Assembly: GCA_002841495.1 (NCBI GenBank)
Contig: PGZV01000006.1
Span: 62,001 to 126,000, forward strand
Source: Firmicutes bacterium HGW-Firmicutes-2
GTDB taxonomy: Bacteria; Bacillota; Clostridia; Lachnospirales; Vallitaleaceae
Direction: 5' to 3'
DNA length: 64,000 nt
Position numbers and translations under genes: made by a program. How positions within the stretch are numbered: position 1 is the stretch's first letter; each line of letters opens with the position of its first letter. The notes under the pieces were generated by a model. The model saw only the letters and a program-made list of their open reading frames with translations. It did no database searches and had not been told where the DNA came from. Shown here one piece after another: positions 1 to 9,669 of the stretch.

Positions 1-308
1 TTCAAACCTTCAGCAAGGTTTGCACCCGGAAGTGCAACCGGCACCAAGTCTCCAACCTTCATGTTATCAGCACCTGTGACAATCTGAATGGTTTTATCTC
101 CAACATCTACTTGGGTGACAACCAATTTATCTGCATCCGGATGTTTAACGATTTCAAGAACTCTGCCGACAACAACATCTGTAATGTTCTCACCTTTTTT
201 TACTACAGAATCCACATTCGAACCGGACATGGTCATCTTTTCCGCAAATGTCTGTACATCACAATCTATTTTCACATATTCTCTTAACCAATTCATTGAT
301 ACATTCAT
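1..308 (-). CDS. pheT: Phenylalanyl-tRNA synthetase beta subunit, N-terminal part (cut by window edge)
   Basis: The first 102 residues of the beta chain of the (alpha-beta)2 enzyme that charges tRNA-Phe are present; the rest lies left of the window. The N-terminus MNVSMNWLREYV is typical of PheT. It runs into the start of the OB-fold tRNA-binding domain (GRVLEIVKHPDADKL, about residues 48-62). The ATG at 306-308 follows a good AAAGGAGT site. It lies 28 bp after the pheS stop, so the two are one transcript behind the T-box near 1.4-1.7 kb. Identity is secure. Confidence 0.96.
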   Translation of the reverse strand, partial: MNVSMNWLREYVKIDCDVQTFAEKMTMSGSNVDSVVKKGENITDVVVGRVLEIVKHPDADKLVVTQVDVGDKTIQIVTGADNMKVGDLVPVALPGANLAEGL

Positions 309-336
309 AATCTGCTACTCCTTTCTGTCCACCTCA

Positions 337-1356
337 TTAAAACTGCTTTAAAAACCGAATATCATTTTCATAAAAAAGTCTCAGATCTTCAATTCCATAT
401 CTTAACATCGTAATACGTTCAAGACCCATACCAAAAGCAAACCCGCTGTACTTAGTCGGATCTATACCGGACATCTCAAGAACTTTGGGATGTACCATGC
501 CACAGCCAAGAATTTCAATCCATCCGGATCCTTTACATATGTTACAACCTGTTCCACCACATTTAAAACAGGAGACATCGACCTCAGCACTAGGCTCCGT
601 AAAAGGAAAGTAATGCGGTCTAAAACGCACTTTAGCATCATCACCGTACAATTCCTTGACAAATTCTGCTAAAGCACCTTTTAGATCTGCCATGGTAATA
701 TGTTCATCGATGACCAAGCCTTCAACCTGATGAAACATAGGTGAATGGGTTGCATCGACTTCATCCGAACGGTACACTCTACCGGGCGCAATAACACGAA
801 TAGGTGGTTTTTGGTGTTCCATAACATGAACTTGTGTTGGTGACGTGGATGTTCTAAGAACAAAGTTCTTATCAATATAGAAAGTATCCTGTTCATCTCT
901 TGCTGGATGATCTTCTGGAATATTTAATGCTTTAAAATTATAATAGTCTTCTTCAATTTCAGGACCTTTTGCAATCTGATACCCCATACCTATAAAGATG
1001 TTCTTAAGATCCTCAAGAACAATATGCATGGGATGACGATGCCCCAGTGTCTTTTTGTTAGAAGGCATGGTGACGTCAATGACCTCTTCTTTAAGTTGTT
1101 GTTCTCTTACTTTTGACGCTAGATTGTTCTTAGCGTTCTCTATAGCTGCTTCAATATCTGTTCTAACTTCATTCACTAGGGCACCAATTGTAGGACGATC
1201 TTCCGGTGCAACATCTTTCATACCTTTAAGTATGGACGTTAATTCTCCTTTTTTCCCTAATATGTTGACGCGAACCTCATCAAGTGCTTTAAGGTCTGCT
1301 ATGTTATGTAGATTTTTTACGACTTTGATTTTAATTGCTTCCAGCTGTTCTTTCAT
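337..1356 (-). CDS. pheS: Phenylalanyl-tRNA synthetase alpha subunit
   Basis: This is the catalytic alpha chain of class II Phe-tRNA synthetase, 339 residues, the usual bacterial length. An N-terminal coiled-coil arm (about residues 1-90) precedes the class II core. Motif 2 is seen as FHQVEGLVID, and motif 3 as GFAFGMGLERITMLRYGI near the C-terminus. The cysteine-rich stretch CFKCGGTGCNICKG is common in Firmicute PheS. The ATG follows AAGGAGTCCTA. The gene is first in pheS-pheT and is controlled by the T-box leader directly upstream. Confidence 0.97.
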   Translation of the reverse strand: MKEQLEAIKIKVVKNLHNIADLKALDEVRVNILGKKGELTSILKGMKDVAPEDRPTIGALVNEVRTDIEAAIENAKNNLASKVREQQLKEEVIDVTMPSNKKTLGHRHPMHIVLEDLKNIFIGMGYQIAKGPEIEEDYYNFKALNIPEDHPARDEQDTFYIDKNFVLRTSTSPTQVHVMEHQKPPIRVIAPGRVYRSDEVDATHSPMFHQVEGLVIDEHITMADLKGALAEFVKELYGDDAKVRFRPHYFPFTEPSAEVDVSCFKCGGTGCNICKGSGWIEILGCGMVHPKVLEMSGIDPTKYSGFAFGMGLERITMLRYGIEDLRLFYENDIRFLKQF

Positions 1357-1394
1357 TAGGACTCCTTTCGTTTTTCAGTTCATGATTTTACACA

Positions 1395-1660
1395 ATAAAA
1401 AAAATCCATCCCTAACAAGGGACCGATTTCATCGGCGGTACCACCCTAATTCCTGCTATTGCAGGCACCTTGGACGCTTAACGTGCGTTAACGGCATGGC
1501 TTACTCATTTCAGTCATGCAGCTCAAGTGGGAAATTCAATCATCGGCTGAACCTATAGGTGCTCACAGCCTAGGCACCTACTCTCTAAAGGAAACCGATA
1601 ATCTACTAGGAACCAAGGTCATGGTTCTATACACCGTCATCGCTTTTACAATTGACTATA
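1395..1660 (-). promoter_or_regulatory. T-box riboswitch leader of pheST (Phe specifier)
   Basis: Read on the minus strand, the leader has a GAGAGTAGG segment near 1590, the conserved T-box AGGGTGGTACCGCC at about 1434-1447, and a terminator stem GGTCCCTTGTTAGGGA followed by eight T (about 1399-1423). The T-box can pair in the alternative antiterminator. Aligned by eye with a glyQS T-box (GAAA-specifier-...CTTGAGC), the specifier triplet is TTC at 1533-1531, a Phe codon. Uncharged tRNA-Phe should therefore turn on pheST. Confidence 0.93.
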
Positions 1661-1687
1661 TTGTAACATATTTGTCCTATCTGTCAA
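1660..1687 (-). promoter_or_regulatory. Sigma-A promoter of the pheST T-box transcript
   Basis: On the minus strand, TTGACA (1687-1682), a 16-bp spacer and TACAAT (1665-1660) lie just upstream of the T-box leader. The match is good and the position fits. Confidence 0.7.
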
Positions 1688-1748
1688 GAAATAAGTACTG
1701 TTTTACATAACTTTGCCTAAAGACTTCTTAGCTCTTAGTTAACAAACT

Positions 1749-1790
1749 GGCCAACCATCACTAAGAAATCTTATAACTGGAAAGTTGAGT
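1749..1790. repeat. Copy 1 of a short repeated sequence after a stop codon
   Basis: About 40 bp directly downstream of the fbp stop codon closely resemble 43032-43074, which lies directly downstream of the LytTR regulator stop. By eye 26 of the first 32 positions match without gaps; shared cores are CCATC and TAGAAATC/AAGAAATC. On the sense strand it contains GATTTCTTAGTGATGG. It may be a small dispersed element or a shared 3' RNA end. No coding is visible. Confidence 0.45.
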
Positions 1791-1793
1791 TCT

Positions 1794-3749
1794 TTACAAA
1801 ACGCCCTTTTGATACATTCTAAGTAAAACTTTTAGATTGTTGATATCATCTTTGAGTTTCTTTCCTATATCTGTTTCACCAACCAGTACTCTATGGTCGG
1901 CTTTGTGTATAATACTAATCTCAGATATTAAGTCCACGTTATGATCAATGGCTTCTTTAGCAGAATCAAAGGGCTCGTGGGTTGCTAGTAAGAGACCGTG
2001 TGAATTGTAGATCAATGTATAGCCGGCTATATTGGTAACAGGCTGGTAGGCTTTTGATAGACCACCATCAATGACGATTAGCTTACCATCTGCTTTTACC
2101 GGTGACTCGCCTTTTCCAACACGAACAGGAACATGTCCATTTACAATTCTGGATACTTTCTTATTCATCCTGAATTCCTCAAAAACCTTGTCACAATAAT
2201 CCGGACTGAAATAGTGCTTGTAATAAGGATTCTTATATTCTTTATGGGTAATCTCATCTTTTATGAAATACCTTTCAAAGGTTTTCATCACACTTTTACC
2301 AAATAAAGAAGAATATTGACCCATCCACAAATAATAAAAAATATCAATGTCATAATCGTCCACAGCTTCAAATCTTCTGGCATAACTGCTTCTTAGCATT
2401 TTTTCATAATGATCGAGTAAGGCTTTTCCGGAATAGGTTCCACCATCTAAGGTTACCCTAGAAAACTTGCCGTCTTCGTCTGTTGGAATACAACCATGAA
2501 AAAGTAGATTATTATTATAGTTCAAGTAGATGCTGCCTTTTGCCATCATAAAGTCTATATGTGATTTTAATTTTTCATTGGTCATAAAGGAGGTTTTTAA
2601 CTTTAGGATGATTTCCATTTCTTCACTGGATAATTCATATGGGTACTTAGGATCTATGGTTGGTGAACCGAACCAATCCAGTTTGTAGGTTTCTCCCTCA
2701 AGATTGATGGTATCATTATCGTAATCAATAAAATCCAGCAACAATCGATTCTGAATGTTGTATTCAGGATGGCGCATTATAAAATGACCTTCCAACTTAA
2801 ACATGATAATCGAAATGGCTTTATGCATCTGCCCGATTAACAGCGCATCCTTTTGATTCAACTCACTAATTACCTTAGGCATGAAAGACGGTTCTACATA
2901 TTTATATGTCTGCATAGCGAATTTGGCCAATGGAAGTAAGTTAATACCATAGTTTTCTTCTAACAATTCATGGTTACCATAACGCATGCTAACCCTTAGA
3001 ACATTAGCGATACAAGGTAAGGAACCGGCATAAGCACCCATCCATACGATATCATGATTCCCCCATTGCATATCAATTGAATGGTACTTCATCAAAGTAT
3101 CCAAAATGATATGAGCACCGGGTCCTCGGTCATAGATATCCCCAATAATATGGAGATGGTCGATGGCAAACCTTTGAATCAATTCGCAAATTGCAATAAT
3201 AAACGGTTCAACTTGACCAACTTCGATGATGGTGCTAAGAATGCTGTCATAATAAGCCTGCTTATTTTCTACATACTCCTGTTCATGCAAAAGTTCTTCC
3301 AGAATGTATTCAAAGCCTTTGGGAAGAGCTTTTCTAACTTTTGATCTGGTGTACTTAGAGGATGCTTCTCGGCATACACTCACCAACTGCTTCAAAGTTT
3401 GATGGTACCATACTTCTTCAACCTTGCGATTGTTTTGCTTCATATGAAACAATGTTTCTTTGGGATAGTATATAAGACTGGCAAACTCACTTTTTTCATC
3501 TTCCGTTAAAGTAGCTCCAAAAATCTCTTCGACTTTACGACGCACCACACCTGATCCGTTTTTTAGAATATGCACAAATGCCTCATGTTCACCATGGACA
3601 TCTGACAAAAAATGTTCGGTTCCTTTTGGCAGATTCGTAATGGCCTCAAGATTAATAATCTCACGACTCACATCTTGTATCGTTGGAAATTGCCGACTTA
3701 ACAACTCATAGTATTTCATTTTCTCTTTTGAAAAAAATATATCTTTCAT
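1794..3749 (-). CDS. fbp: Fructose-1,6-bisphosphatase class III
   Basis: The enzyme hydrolyses fructose 1,6-bisphosphate to fructose 6-phosphate, the gluconeogenic step. At 651 residues it has the length of the Firmicute-specific class III enzymes, which belong to the metallophosphoesterase fold. Metal-binding motifs are visible: SDVHGEHEAF (about 49-58), GDIYDRGPGAH and WGNHDIVWMGA. The ATG follows AAGGAGGGTTTTT. The gene stands alone between the T-box region and aguB. Class III enzymes are structurally unrelated to the common class I FBPase, so the call is specific. Confidence 0.96.
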   Translation of the reverse strand: MKDIFFSKEKMKYYELLSRQFPTIQDVSREIINLEAITNLPKGTEHFLSDVHGEHEAFVHILKNGSGVVRRKVEEIFGATLTEDEKSEFASLIYYPKETLFHMKQNNRKVEEVWYHQTLKQLVSVCREASSKYTRSKVRKALPKGFEYILEELLHEQEYVENKQAYYDSILSTIIEVGQVEPFIIAICELIQRFAIDHLHIIGDIYDRGPGAHIILDTLMKYHSIDMQWGNHDIVWMGAYAGSLPCIANVLRVSMRYGNHELLEENYGINLLPLAKFAMQTYKYVEPSFMPKVISELNQKDALLIGQMHKAISIIMFKLEGHFIMRHPEYNIQNRLLLDFIDYDNDTINLEGETYKLDWFGSPTIDPKYPYELSSEEMEIILKLKTSFMTNEKLKSHIDFMMAKGSIYLNYNNNLLFHGCIPTDEDGKFSRVTLDGGTYSGKALLDHYEKMLRSSYARRFEAVDDYDIDIFYYLWMGQYSSLFGKSVMKTFERYFIKDEITHKEYKNPYYKHYFSPDYCDKVFEEFRMNKKVSRIVNGHVPVRVGKGESPVKADGKLIVIDGGLSKAYQPVTNIAGYTLIYNSHGLLLATHEPFDSAKEAIDHNVDLISEISIIHKADHRVLVGETDIGKKLKDDINNLKVLLRMYQKGVL

Positions 3750-3793
3750 AAAAACCCTCCTTATATCGGTGCAGAAAGTACATTAGAAAAACT

Positions 3794-4669
3794 CTATACT
3801 TCTAAAAATCCGTCATAGGTTAAAATAGGCTTATATAAATCCGGCCGACGGTCTCTAAAAATACCCCATTCAATACGTTGCTTTTCATTTTCTTCTAAAT
3901 CAAATTCTGCTAATAGAACGGTTTCCTCATCACGTGATGCTTCTGCGACCTTGTTTCCTGTTGCATCCGTTATAAAAGAAGACCCGTAAAATACAATAGA
4001 GGAGGCCTCATCTCTTTCCTCTCCAACGCGGTTAGAAGCAATCACAGGCATAAGATTACAAGCCGAATGCCCTATCATACAACGCTGCCAATGGTCCTTC
4101 GAATCAACCTCAGGACTGTGAGGTTCTGATCCGATGGCTGTGGGATAGAAAAGCAATTCTGCACCCATAAGTGCCATAACTCTGGCCGCTTCTGGAAACC
4201 ACTGGTCCCAACAAATACCAACGCCGATAACACCATATTTCGTTGACCATACTTTAAAGCCCGTGTCTCCCGGATTGAAATAGTATTTTTCTTCATAGCC
4301 CGGACCGTCAGGAATATGACTTTTTCTATAAATCCCTAAGACCTCTCCTGTTGCATCGATCATGGCGATAGCGTTGTACCTGGCATTGTTCTTTTTCTCA
4401 TAAAAACTAATGGGTAAAACCACTTCTAATTCTTTGGCCACAGCTTTAAAATGCATAATGGCCATATTGTCTTCAATGGTTGTGGCATATTCATAGTACT
4501 CTGGTTTTTCAATTTGGCAAAAATAAGGTGTTTCAAACAGCTCTTGTACAAGAATAATTTTTGCTCCTTTAGCTGCTGCTTCCCTTACCAGTCTATCCGC
4601 TTTTTTAATATTTTCCATCTTATCTGATGAGCAGCTCATCTGAGTTGCAGCAACCATGACTTTTCTCAT
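3794..4669 (-). CDS. aguB: N-carbamoylputrescine amidohydrolase
   Basis: This nitrilase-superfamily enzyme cleaves N-carbamoylputrescine to putrescine, CO2 and ammonia. It has 291 residues. The catalytic triad is visible as Glu43 (VQELFETPYF), Lys116 (YRKSHIPDG) and Cys153 (GICWDQWFPE); the PYFCQ and DQWFPEAAR context is typical of AguB rather than other nitrilases. Its ATG overlaps the aguA stop by 4 bp (ATGA), implying translational coupling. Together with AguA it makes a two-step route from agmatine to putrescine. Confidence 0.95.
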   Translation of the reverse strand: MRKVMVAATQMSCSSDKMENIKKADRLVREAAAKGAKIILVQELFETPYFCQIEKPEYYEYATTIEDNMAIMHFKAVAKELEVVLPISFYEKKNNARYNAIAMIDATGEVLGIYRKSHIPDGPGYEEKYYFNPGDTGFKVWSTKYGVIGVGICWDQWFPEAARVMALMGAELLFYPTAIGSEPHSPEVDSKDHWQRCMIGHSACNLMPVIASNRVGEERDEASSIVFYGSSFITDATGNKVAEASRDEETVLLAEFDLEENEKQRIEWGIFRDRRPDLYKPILTYDGFLEV

Positions 4670-5715
4670 ATCAAGCCCTCCCTGTCTTCACTTATTAATT
4701 TTTGCGGCATTTGTTGGGTGATACAATGCACATTGCCACCTTCTGTTATCAATGACATGCCGTCAACGGTTATAACTTCTCGGTCAACAAAGACTGTCTC
4801 TAGGATGCTTTTTGCCTTTTGATCCGTATCTGAAGCATCCCCTCCAAAAACCGGTAGAATAATACCTTTATTGACCATATAAAAATTCAAATAGCTGAGT
4901 GTTAGGCGTTCATTTTTATAGTAACGGGGGGGTGGTGTTGGTAATTCTATGATTTCCAGTTTTCTAGACTTTGCATCTTTGACGTTTCTTAACACTTCTA
5001 TGGCTTTTTGAGTAATCTCATAATTTGGATCCTTTGGGTCATGACACGCCTGTAATAGAACCATACCCGGTTTTGCAAAACAGGCAATATTATCAATATG
5101 TCCATCGGTTTCATCACCATAAAGACCCTGATCTAACCAAATAATTTTGGATATGTTCAAGTATTTTTTAATAACAAGCTCTATATCTGCCTGGCTTAAA
5201 TCCGGATTTCTGTTAGGGTTAAGAAGACATTCTTTGGTTGTTAACAACGTGCCTTCACCATCCACATGAATGGATCCCCCTTCCAATACCAAGGGTACTT
5301 CTATACAAGGTATTTCTAACCGATCCAATAATATGGCGGCCACCTTATCATCTAAATCATAAGGCAAATATTTCTCCCCCCAAGCATTAAATGACCAGCT
5401 GATGCCATAAAGCCTATTCTTTAGGTCTCTAACAAAAGTAGGTCCATTGTCTCTTGCCCAAGCATCATTATGAGGTATTTTTATTATTTCCACCTTCGAA
5501 CCGCATAGGCTCTTTATGTCTTCTTCAACTTCCTCATTGATAATTACCGTTACGGGTTCAAAAGCAGTGATTGCTTTAATAACATCACCATAACCCTTAC
5601 ATACTGCTTTATAATTCTCTTGCCAAACAAGGGATGCTTTTACAGGCCACTCAACAATGGTTCTTTCATGGACTTCCCATTCAGCAGGCATTGTGTATTT
5701 TACTTGATTTATCAT
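4666..5715 (-). CDS. aguA: Agmatine deiminase
   Basis: It converts agmatine to N-carbamoylputrescine plus ammonia. It belongs to the PAD-like guanidino-group-modifying superfamily. It has 349 residues from the ATG at 5715, which has AGGAG seven bases upstream; a longer in-frame TTG start at 5748 has no such site. Motifs are WPVKASLVW, DNGPTFV, LEGGSIHVDGEG, DETDGHIDN and, near the C-terminus, GGNVHCIT with the catalytic Cys at about 331. A promoter lies at 5764-5792. No agmatine/putrescine antiporter or speA is seen here. Confidence 0.95.
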   Translation of the reverse strand: MINQVKYTMPAEWEVHERTIVEWPVKASLVWQENYKAVCKGYGDVIKAITAFEPVTVIINEEVEEDIKSLCGSKVEIIKIPHNDAWARDNGPTFVRDLKNRLYGISWSFNAWGEKYLPYDLDDKVAAILLDRLEIPCIEVPLVLEGGSIHVDGEGTLLTTKECLLNPNRNPDLSQADIELVIKKYLNISKIIWLDQGLYGDETDGHIDNIACFAKPGMVLLQACHDPKDPNYEITQKAIEVLRNVKDAKSRKLEIIELPTPPPRYYKNERLTLSYLNFYMVNKGIILPVFGGDASDTDQKAKSILETVFVDREVITVDGMSLITEGGNVHCITQQMPQKLISEDREGLI

Positions 5716-5763
5716 AACCCGGCTCCTCATATAGTGGAATAAATTCAAACTGTCATTTTGTCT

Positions 5764-5792
5764 ATTATACCTTTACCCGGCTTATAAAACAA
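5764..5792 (-). promoter_or_regulatory. Sigma-A promoter of aguAB
   Basis: Minus strand: TTGTTT (5792-5787), 17-bp spacer, TATAAT (5769-5764). It lies in the gap between the ABC permease stop and aguA, so aguAB can be transcribed separately. Confidence 0.6.
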
Positions 5793-5807
5793 TATGAATG
5801 AATGTCT

Positions 5808-7199
5808 TTATTCCGTTCTTAAAGCACTGAGGACACTTAATTTCATAGCTCTAACAGCAGGAAGATAACCGGAAATCAAGCCTACCAAGGTCGTAAATAC
5901 GATGGCCAATATATATAGCCAAAGAGGAATGACCGATAACTGAGTATCAACACCACCGCCGCCCATGCCGAAAAGTGAAATGTTTTTACCAACAAAATTA
6001 AGTATCTTAGAGCCGCCAAAACTGATGACTAAACCCGTTGCGCCACCTAGAAAACCTATCATGGCAGCTTCGATTAAGAACATCTTCTTTATATCTTTCA
6101 TCTTAGCGCCTATAACTTTCATGACACCAATCTCTTTGGTTCTTTCATAAATGGACATAATCATCGTATTGGTAATACCAATAGCCGCGACCAATAAAGA
6201 AATAGCACCAATACCCCCAAGCACCATCTGTATGGCGTTAGAAGTATTTTGCATGCTTTTAAGGTACTCCATGAGACTATACGCTTCAAATCCCATGCCT
6301 TTAATTGTTTCAATCACTGTTTCCACTTGATCGATGTCTTCAACTTGAACGATGGCATTGTTATAGGTTTCCACCGTCTTTTTTTTTGAGCCTGTACCAG
6401 AAGTTTCAGTGCCGGAGACAGATGCATTGTATCGGTCTTGCTCTATTTTAATGGCTCTTGCTTGATCCAATGTCGTATAAACGCTATAGGCATGCTCACC
6501 TTGACCTTCAATAATTCCGATTGCGGTTATATTATAAGGACGCACCGGCTTCATACCTGTACCTCCTGGAGGTGCCTTTTCACCAAAGTTCATATCATAA
6601 GATGCTTTTAGCCTAGCGGTCATCAGATCTACAGGAGGCGGCATCCTTTCTTCATTTCCTTCTTGATAATACCACATGCCGCCACCACTGCTTAGAGGAT
6701 CATAAAAACCGTATGCTACCTCAGAGCCAAATAAGAAAGCCAGCTTATCTTGCTCTTCAAGGAGTCGGCCCTCTGCTATTTTTAATTTCTGAACTTCCAG
6801 CAATGCAGGTTTTATCCCTTTTAATTGTATCCAAGAGACATACTTATCTGCTGTCATTTTGAGACTAAGCTCTAATACGGGGGAAGCTATGGCAACACCA
6901 GGGATACTTTCAAAGCTTGCAACGGTCATATCTGTGATCATGCCTTCATCTACTGACCCGCCTGATGGGTTTTTATCCATCATTGGGTCATATCGATAGC
7001 TTGGGTATACATTGATGGTGGTCAACGAACCCATTCTTTCAATTTCTTTTATGAAATTTTGGTTCATCGCAATTCCAAGAGAAACCATAAGAACTATGGA
7101 AGCCGTCCCTATGACAACACCAAGAATCGTTAGGCTTGTTCGAAGTTTACGTCGCCAAAGATTTCTCATACTTACCATAATAAGATCTTTAATCCTCAT
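5808..7199 (-). CDS. MacB/FtsX-type ABC transporter permease
   Basis: This 463-residue inner-membrane permease has the MacB layout: TM1 at about residues 20-42 (RTSLTILGVVIGTASIVLM), a large extracellular domain (about 45-320), then three C-terminal helices with the FtsX-domain signature ERTKEIGVMKVIGAK. Such permeases act mechanically rather than as channels. Its ATG overlaps the end of the preceding extracytoplasmic protein by 11 bp. With the ATPase at 9.7-10.4 kb it should form one complex. The substrate is unknown; lipoprotein, peptide or envelope-stress roles are all possible. Confidence 0.9.
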   Translation of the reverse strand: MRIKDLIMVSMRNLWRRKLRTSLTILGVVIGTASIVLMVSLGIAMNQNFIKEIERMGSLTTINVYPSYRYDPMMDKNPSGGSVDEGMITDMTVASFESIPGVAIASPVLELSLKMTADKYVSWIQLKGIKPALLEVQKLKIAEGRLLEEQDKLAFLFGSEVAYGFYDPLSSGGGMWYYQEGNEERMPPPVDLMTARLKASYDMNFGEKAPPGGTGMKPVRPYNITAIGIIEGQGEHAYSVYTTLDQARAIKIEQDRYNASVSGTETSGTGSKKKTVETYNNAIVQVEDIDQVETVIETIKGMGFEAYSLMEYLKSMQNTSNAIQMVLGGIGAISLLVAAIGITNTMIMSIYERTKEIGVMKVIGAKMKDIKKMFLIEAAMIGFLGGATGLVISFGGSKILNFVGKNISLFGMGGGGVDTQLSVIPLWLYILAIVFTTLVGLISGYLPAVRAMKLSVLSALRTE

Positions 7200-9612
7200 C
7201 TAGCATCATTCCTTCTCTTTTTAGCCTTCTTTTTTTTATAATTATTGCGGTTGCAAAACCAACACCGACAAACAAAGGAATCAGTAACCATAGCCATTTG
7301 TCCATTAGACTACTGCCATTCTCACCTTCCATTCCACCAGGAAATTCCTCAGGATACTCACCAAAATCACCCGGATTATTGAAATTATCCATTACATGAA
7401 TCGAGAACGTTTTTACCTCCTCCATGTATTCTCCTGATGGATCATCATAACCTAATATAATCTTACCTTCTAAGAGTCCGGATGTATTTGGCGTCAGATA
7501 AGCATCAAAATAATCCTGATAACCAGGTTCGAAATTACCGATATATTTACTCATCGGTTCGAGATTAAAATCCCCTTCTGCGCGTACCATGAGATTGTAT
7601 ACTTTAACCTTACCTGTATTGTATACATCAAAATATATAGGGATCATTTCACCCATCATCACTTCTGTCGGTAGATTAAAATCAGACATCTCCACCCTGG
7701 TTGGCTGTTTTACATTGATACCGATTAACTCTGTAGCTGTTATCGGGTTTCCGTCCTTATCTTCATATTCAAAATTCACTTGTATGGTGTAGGTTTTAGG
7801 TTGGGCATCCGGCATAGCATAAAGGCGAATGGATTTTTCTATAATCCCCTTCGGACCAATGTCATCTATATAAAATGTGTTTGAACTATTGACCGGCATG
7901 AAAATATTATTTCGAGTGGTCTCTGAGGTTTCTATAGCGGTTAAATATGTCTTAATATTATAGATTTTTTGGCTGGAATGGGCATTTTGAATCCTTAGAC
8001 TTAGATCAAATTCAGTACCTGCATCTACCATAATTGGGTTCGCGGTATATTGCTCAATAATTATTTTAGGCACACCTTTGCTTGTGTTTTCTACTGCTTC
8101 TCCAATAACATAGACACCCATCACCTGGCTCAATGTCTCTTGTTCATATTTTCCGGATTTTTCATAGTCATAAGTTATATTAAAGGTTATAGGGTAGTTT
8201 CTTTCTTTTAATTCATCACCACTTGCTACAAGTTGGAAGCTTAAAGCAGCCTTCTCTCCCTTTAACAATTTTTTTATCTGTATTAAGGCACTTGATTTTG
8301 GTAAGAATACTGCATTGTCTTCTATGGACACTTTAATATTTTCTATATCTTTATGACCTGAGTTATGAACTACAAAACTGACTACAAAGGGCTGCTCTTG
8401 TTTAACAGATGATGGGTAAGCCACTTCATCTATAGAAACCATAGTATTGCTAATCGCTTGTCCTTTTACATATAATCGAATGGTTTTACTTCTATTAAGC
8501 TTGAAGCCCTCTTGGGTTATATAACTGTAAGAAACGACCAAATTATACCATCCCTGTGGCGTATCATCCGATATTTTATAGGTTAAGGGCATTGTTACAA
8601 ACGCGTTTCCCATGATCTTTTGGTAATCCATGATTTCGTTACCTGATACTAATGTAAAGTAGTCTGATTTCTCTTTAACCTCAATCCTAGGTGATGATAT
8701 CGGTTTTTCATCATTTTTAAGTGACAATTTCAATACCACCTGATCACCCGAAGATATCTGAGTAGGTTCGTTAATCAAATTCAACTGTACTTGATGACTT
8801 TTACTCATATCCCTTACAACCCTTAAATAGGTTTTGATTTCTTCAGTAAAGAGATCATTATAACTGTTTCTGTATTGAAGTTCTAATGTAATAGGATAGT
8901 TACCTTCTGCTACCGTATCATCCACTACAAATTTCATCTTCATATCTTTTTCCTTACGACCATCTATGGTCGTATCATTAGGCTGAAAAGTTATCGCTTC
9001 CACGCGAATACCCGCCACCTGAAGTTCTGTCAGATTAGGTATAACAGTCAAATTCCTTGCTTGATAACGGGTTATGTTCTTAATACCAATAGTTACTTCG
9101 TTTACTTCACCTACATACACTATTGGAAAAGTAGCATCTTCAAGACTCAAGAAAGGTTGGTAAGTCTTTGTATCTACCGGTGGTTCAGGCTCACTTGGCG
9201 TTTCACTACCAGTGGTTGCATTGATGGATATATAGTCACTTTGACTTGTATTGCCACCTATATATGTCAGCTTGACCGGTATGGATGTAGATGTTTCTCC
9301 AACTCTTCTCATGGTCAAGGTTTTTGAAAAATTTGCACCCGGCTCTAAATTCCCTTCAAGAATTAACTCCTTTGAACCACTTTCTTTTAGTTGATACTCA
9401 CCACTTTCGATTTCAATAAATATCTGACTAAGGGTCTCTATCGACCTATTCGTAACTGTAAAAGTGATGGTGAATTCTTTATAAGCACTAATCGTTGCCG
9501 GACTCGTTGTAACACTTGAAATCGTCAAATCTGTTGCACTTCTAACCGGCATATTTTGAAGTAAACTACCAAATAAACAAAACACCATAATAAAAAGTAC
9601 CATTCTTTTCAT
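7189..9612 (-). CDS. Large surface-anchored protein with repeated beta-sandwich (CARDB/NEW3-like) domains
   Basis: The 807-residue protein has an N-terminal signal sequence (MKRMVLFIMVFCLFG...) and one C-terminal transmembrane helix (LWLLIPLFVGVGFATAIII) followed by KKRRLKR, so nearly all of it is outside the cell. The exposed part is made of repeated Ig-like units with phrases such as VTNRSIETL, VHNSGHKDIENI and VYNTGKVKVYN, resembling CARDB/NPCBM-associated domains. The ATG at 9612 follows AGGAGATTGAGC. It sits between an ABC ATPase and its permease with an 11-bp overlap, which implies that it is an accessory subunit. No enzymatic motif is seen. Confidence 0.8.
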   Translation of the reverse strand: MKRMVLFIMVFCLFGSLLQNMPVRSATDLTISSVTTSPATISAYKEFTITFTVTNRSIETLSQIFIEIESGEYQLKESGSKELILEGNLEPGANFSKTLTMRRVGETSTSIPVKLTYIGGNTSQSDYISINATTGSETPSEPEPPVDTKTYQPFLSLEDATFPIVYVGEVNEVTIGIKNITRYQARNLTVIPNLTELQVAGIRVEAITFQPNDTTIDGRKEKDMKMKFVVDDTVAEGNYPITLELQYRNSYNDLFTEEIKTYLRVVRDMSKSHQVQLNLINEPTQISSGDQVVLKLSLKNDEKPISSPRIEVKEKSDYFTLVSGNEIMDYQKIMGNAFVTMPLTYKISDDTPQGWYNLVVSYSYITQEGFKLNRSKTIRLYVKGQAISNTMVSIDEVAYPSSVKQEQPFVVSFVVHNSGHKDIENIKVSIEDNAVFLPKSSALIQIKKLLKGEKAALSFQLVASGDELKERNYPITFNITYDYEKSGKYEQETLSQVMGVYVIGEAVENTSKGVPKIIIEQYTANPIMVDAGTEFDLSLRIQNAHSSQKIYNIKTYLTAIETSETTRNNIFMPVNSSNTFYIDDIGPKGIIEKSIRLYAMPDAQPKTYTIQVNFEYEDKDGNPITATELIGINVKQPTRVEMSDFNLPTEVMMGEMIPIYFDVYNTGKVKVYNLMVRAEGDFNLEPMSKYIGNFEPGYQDYFDAYLTPNTSGLLEGKIILGYDDPSGEYMEEVKTFSIHVMDNFNNPGDFGEYPEEFPGGMEGENGSSLMDKWLWLLIPLFVGVGFATAIIIKKRRLKREGMMLDED

Positions 9613-9669
9613 GCTCAATCTCCTTAGTCATTAAGACCAAATATAGTCGTTATATCACTTTACCCCTTT

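Noticed and set aside
1055-1710. Plus-strand open frames across pheS and the T-box leader
   Set aside because: They lie antisense to pheS or inside a clear T-box, have no ribosome site and no recognisable protein features.
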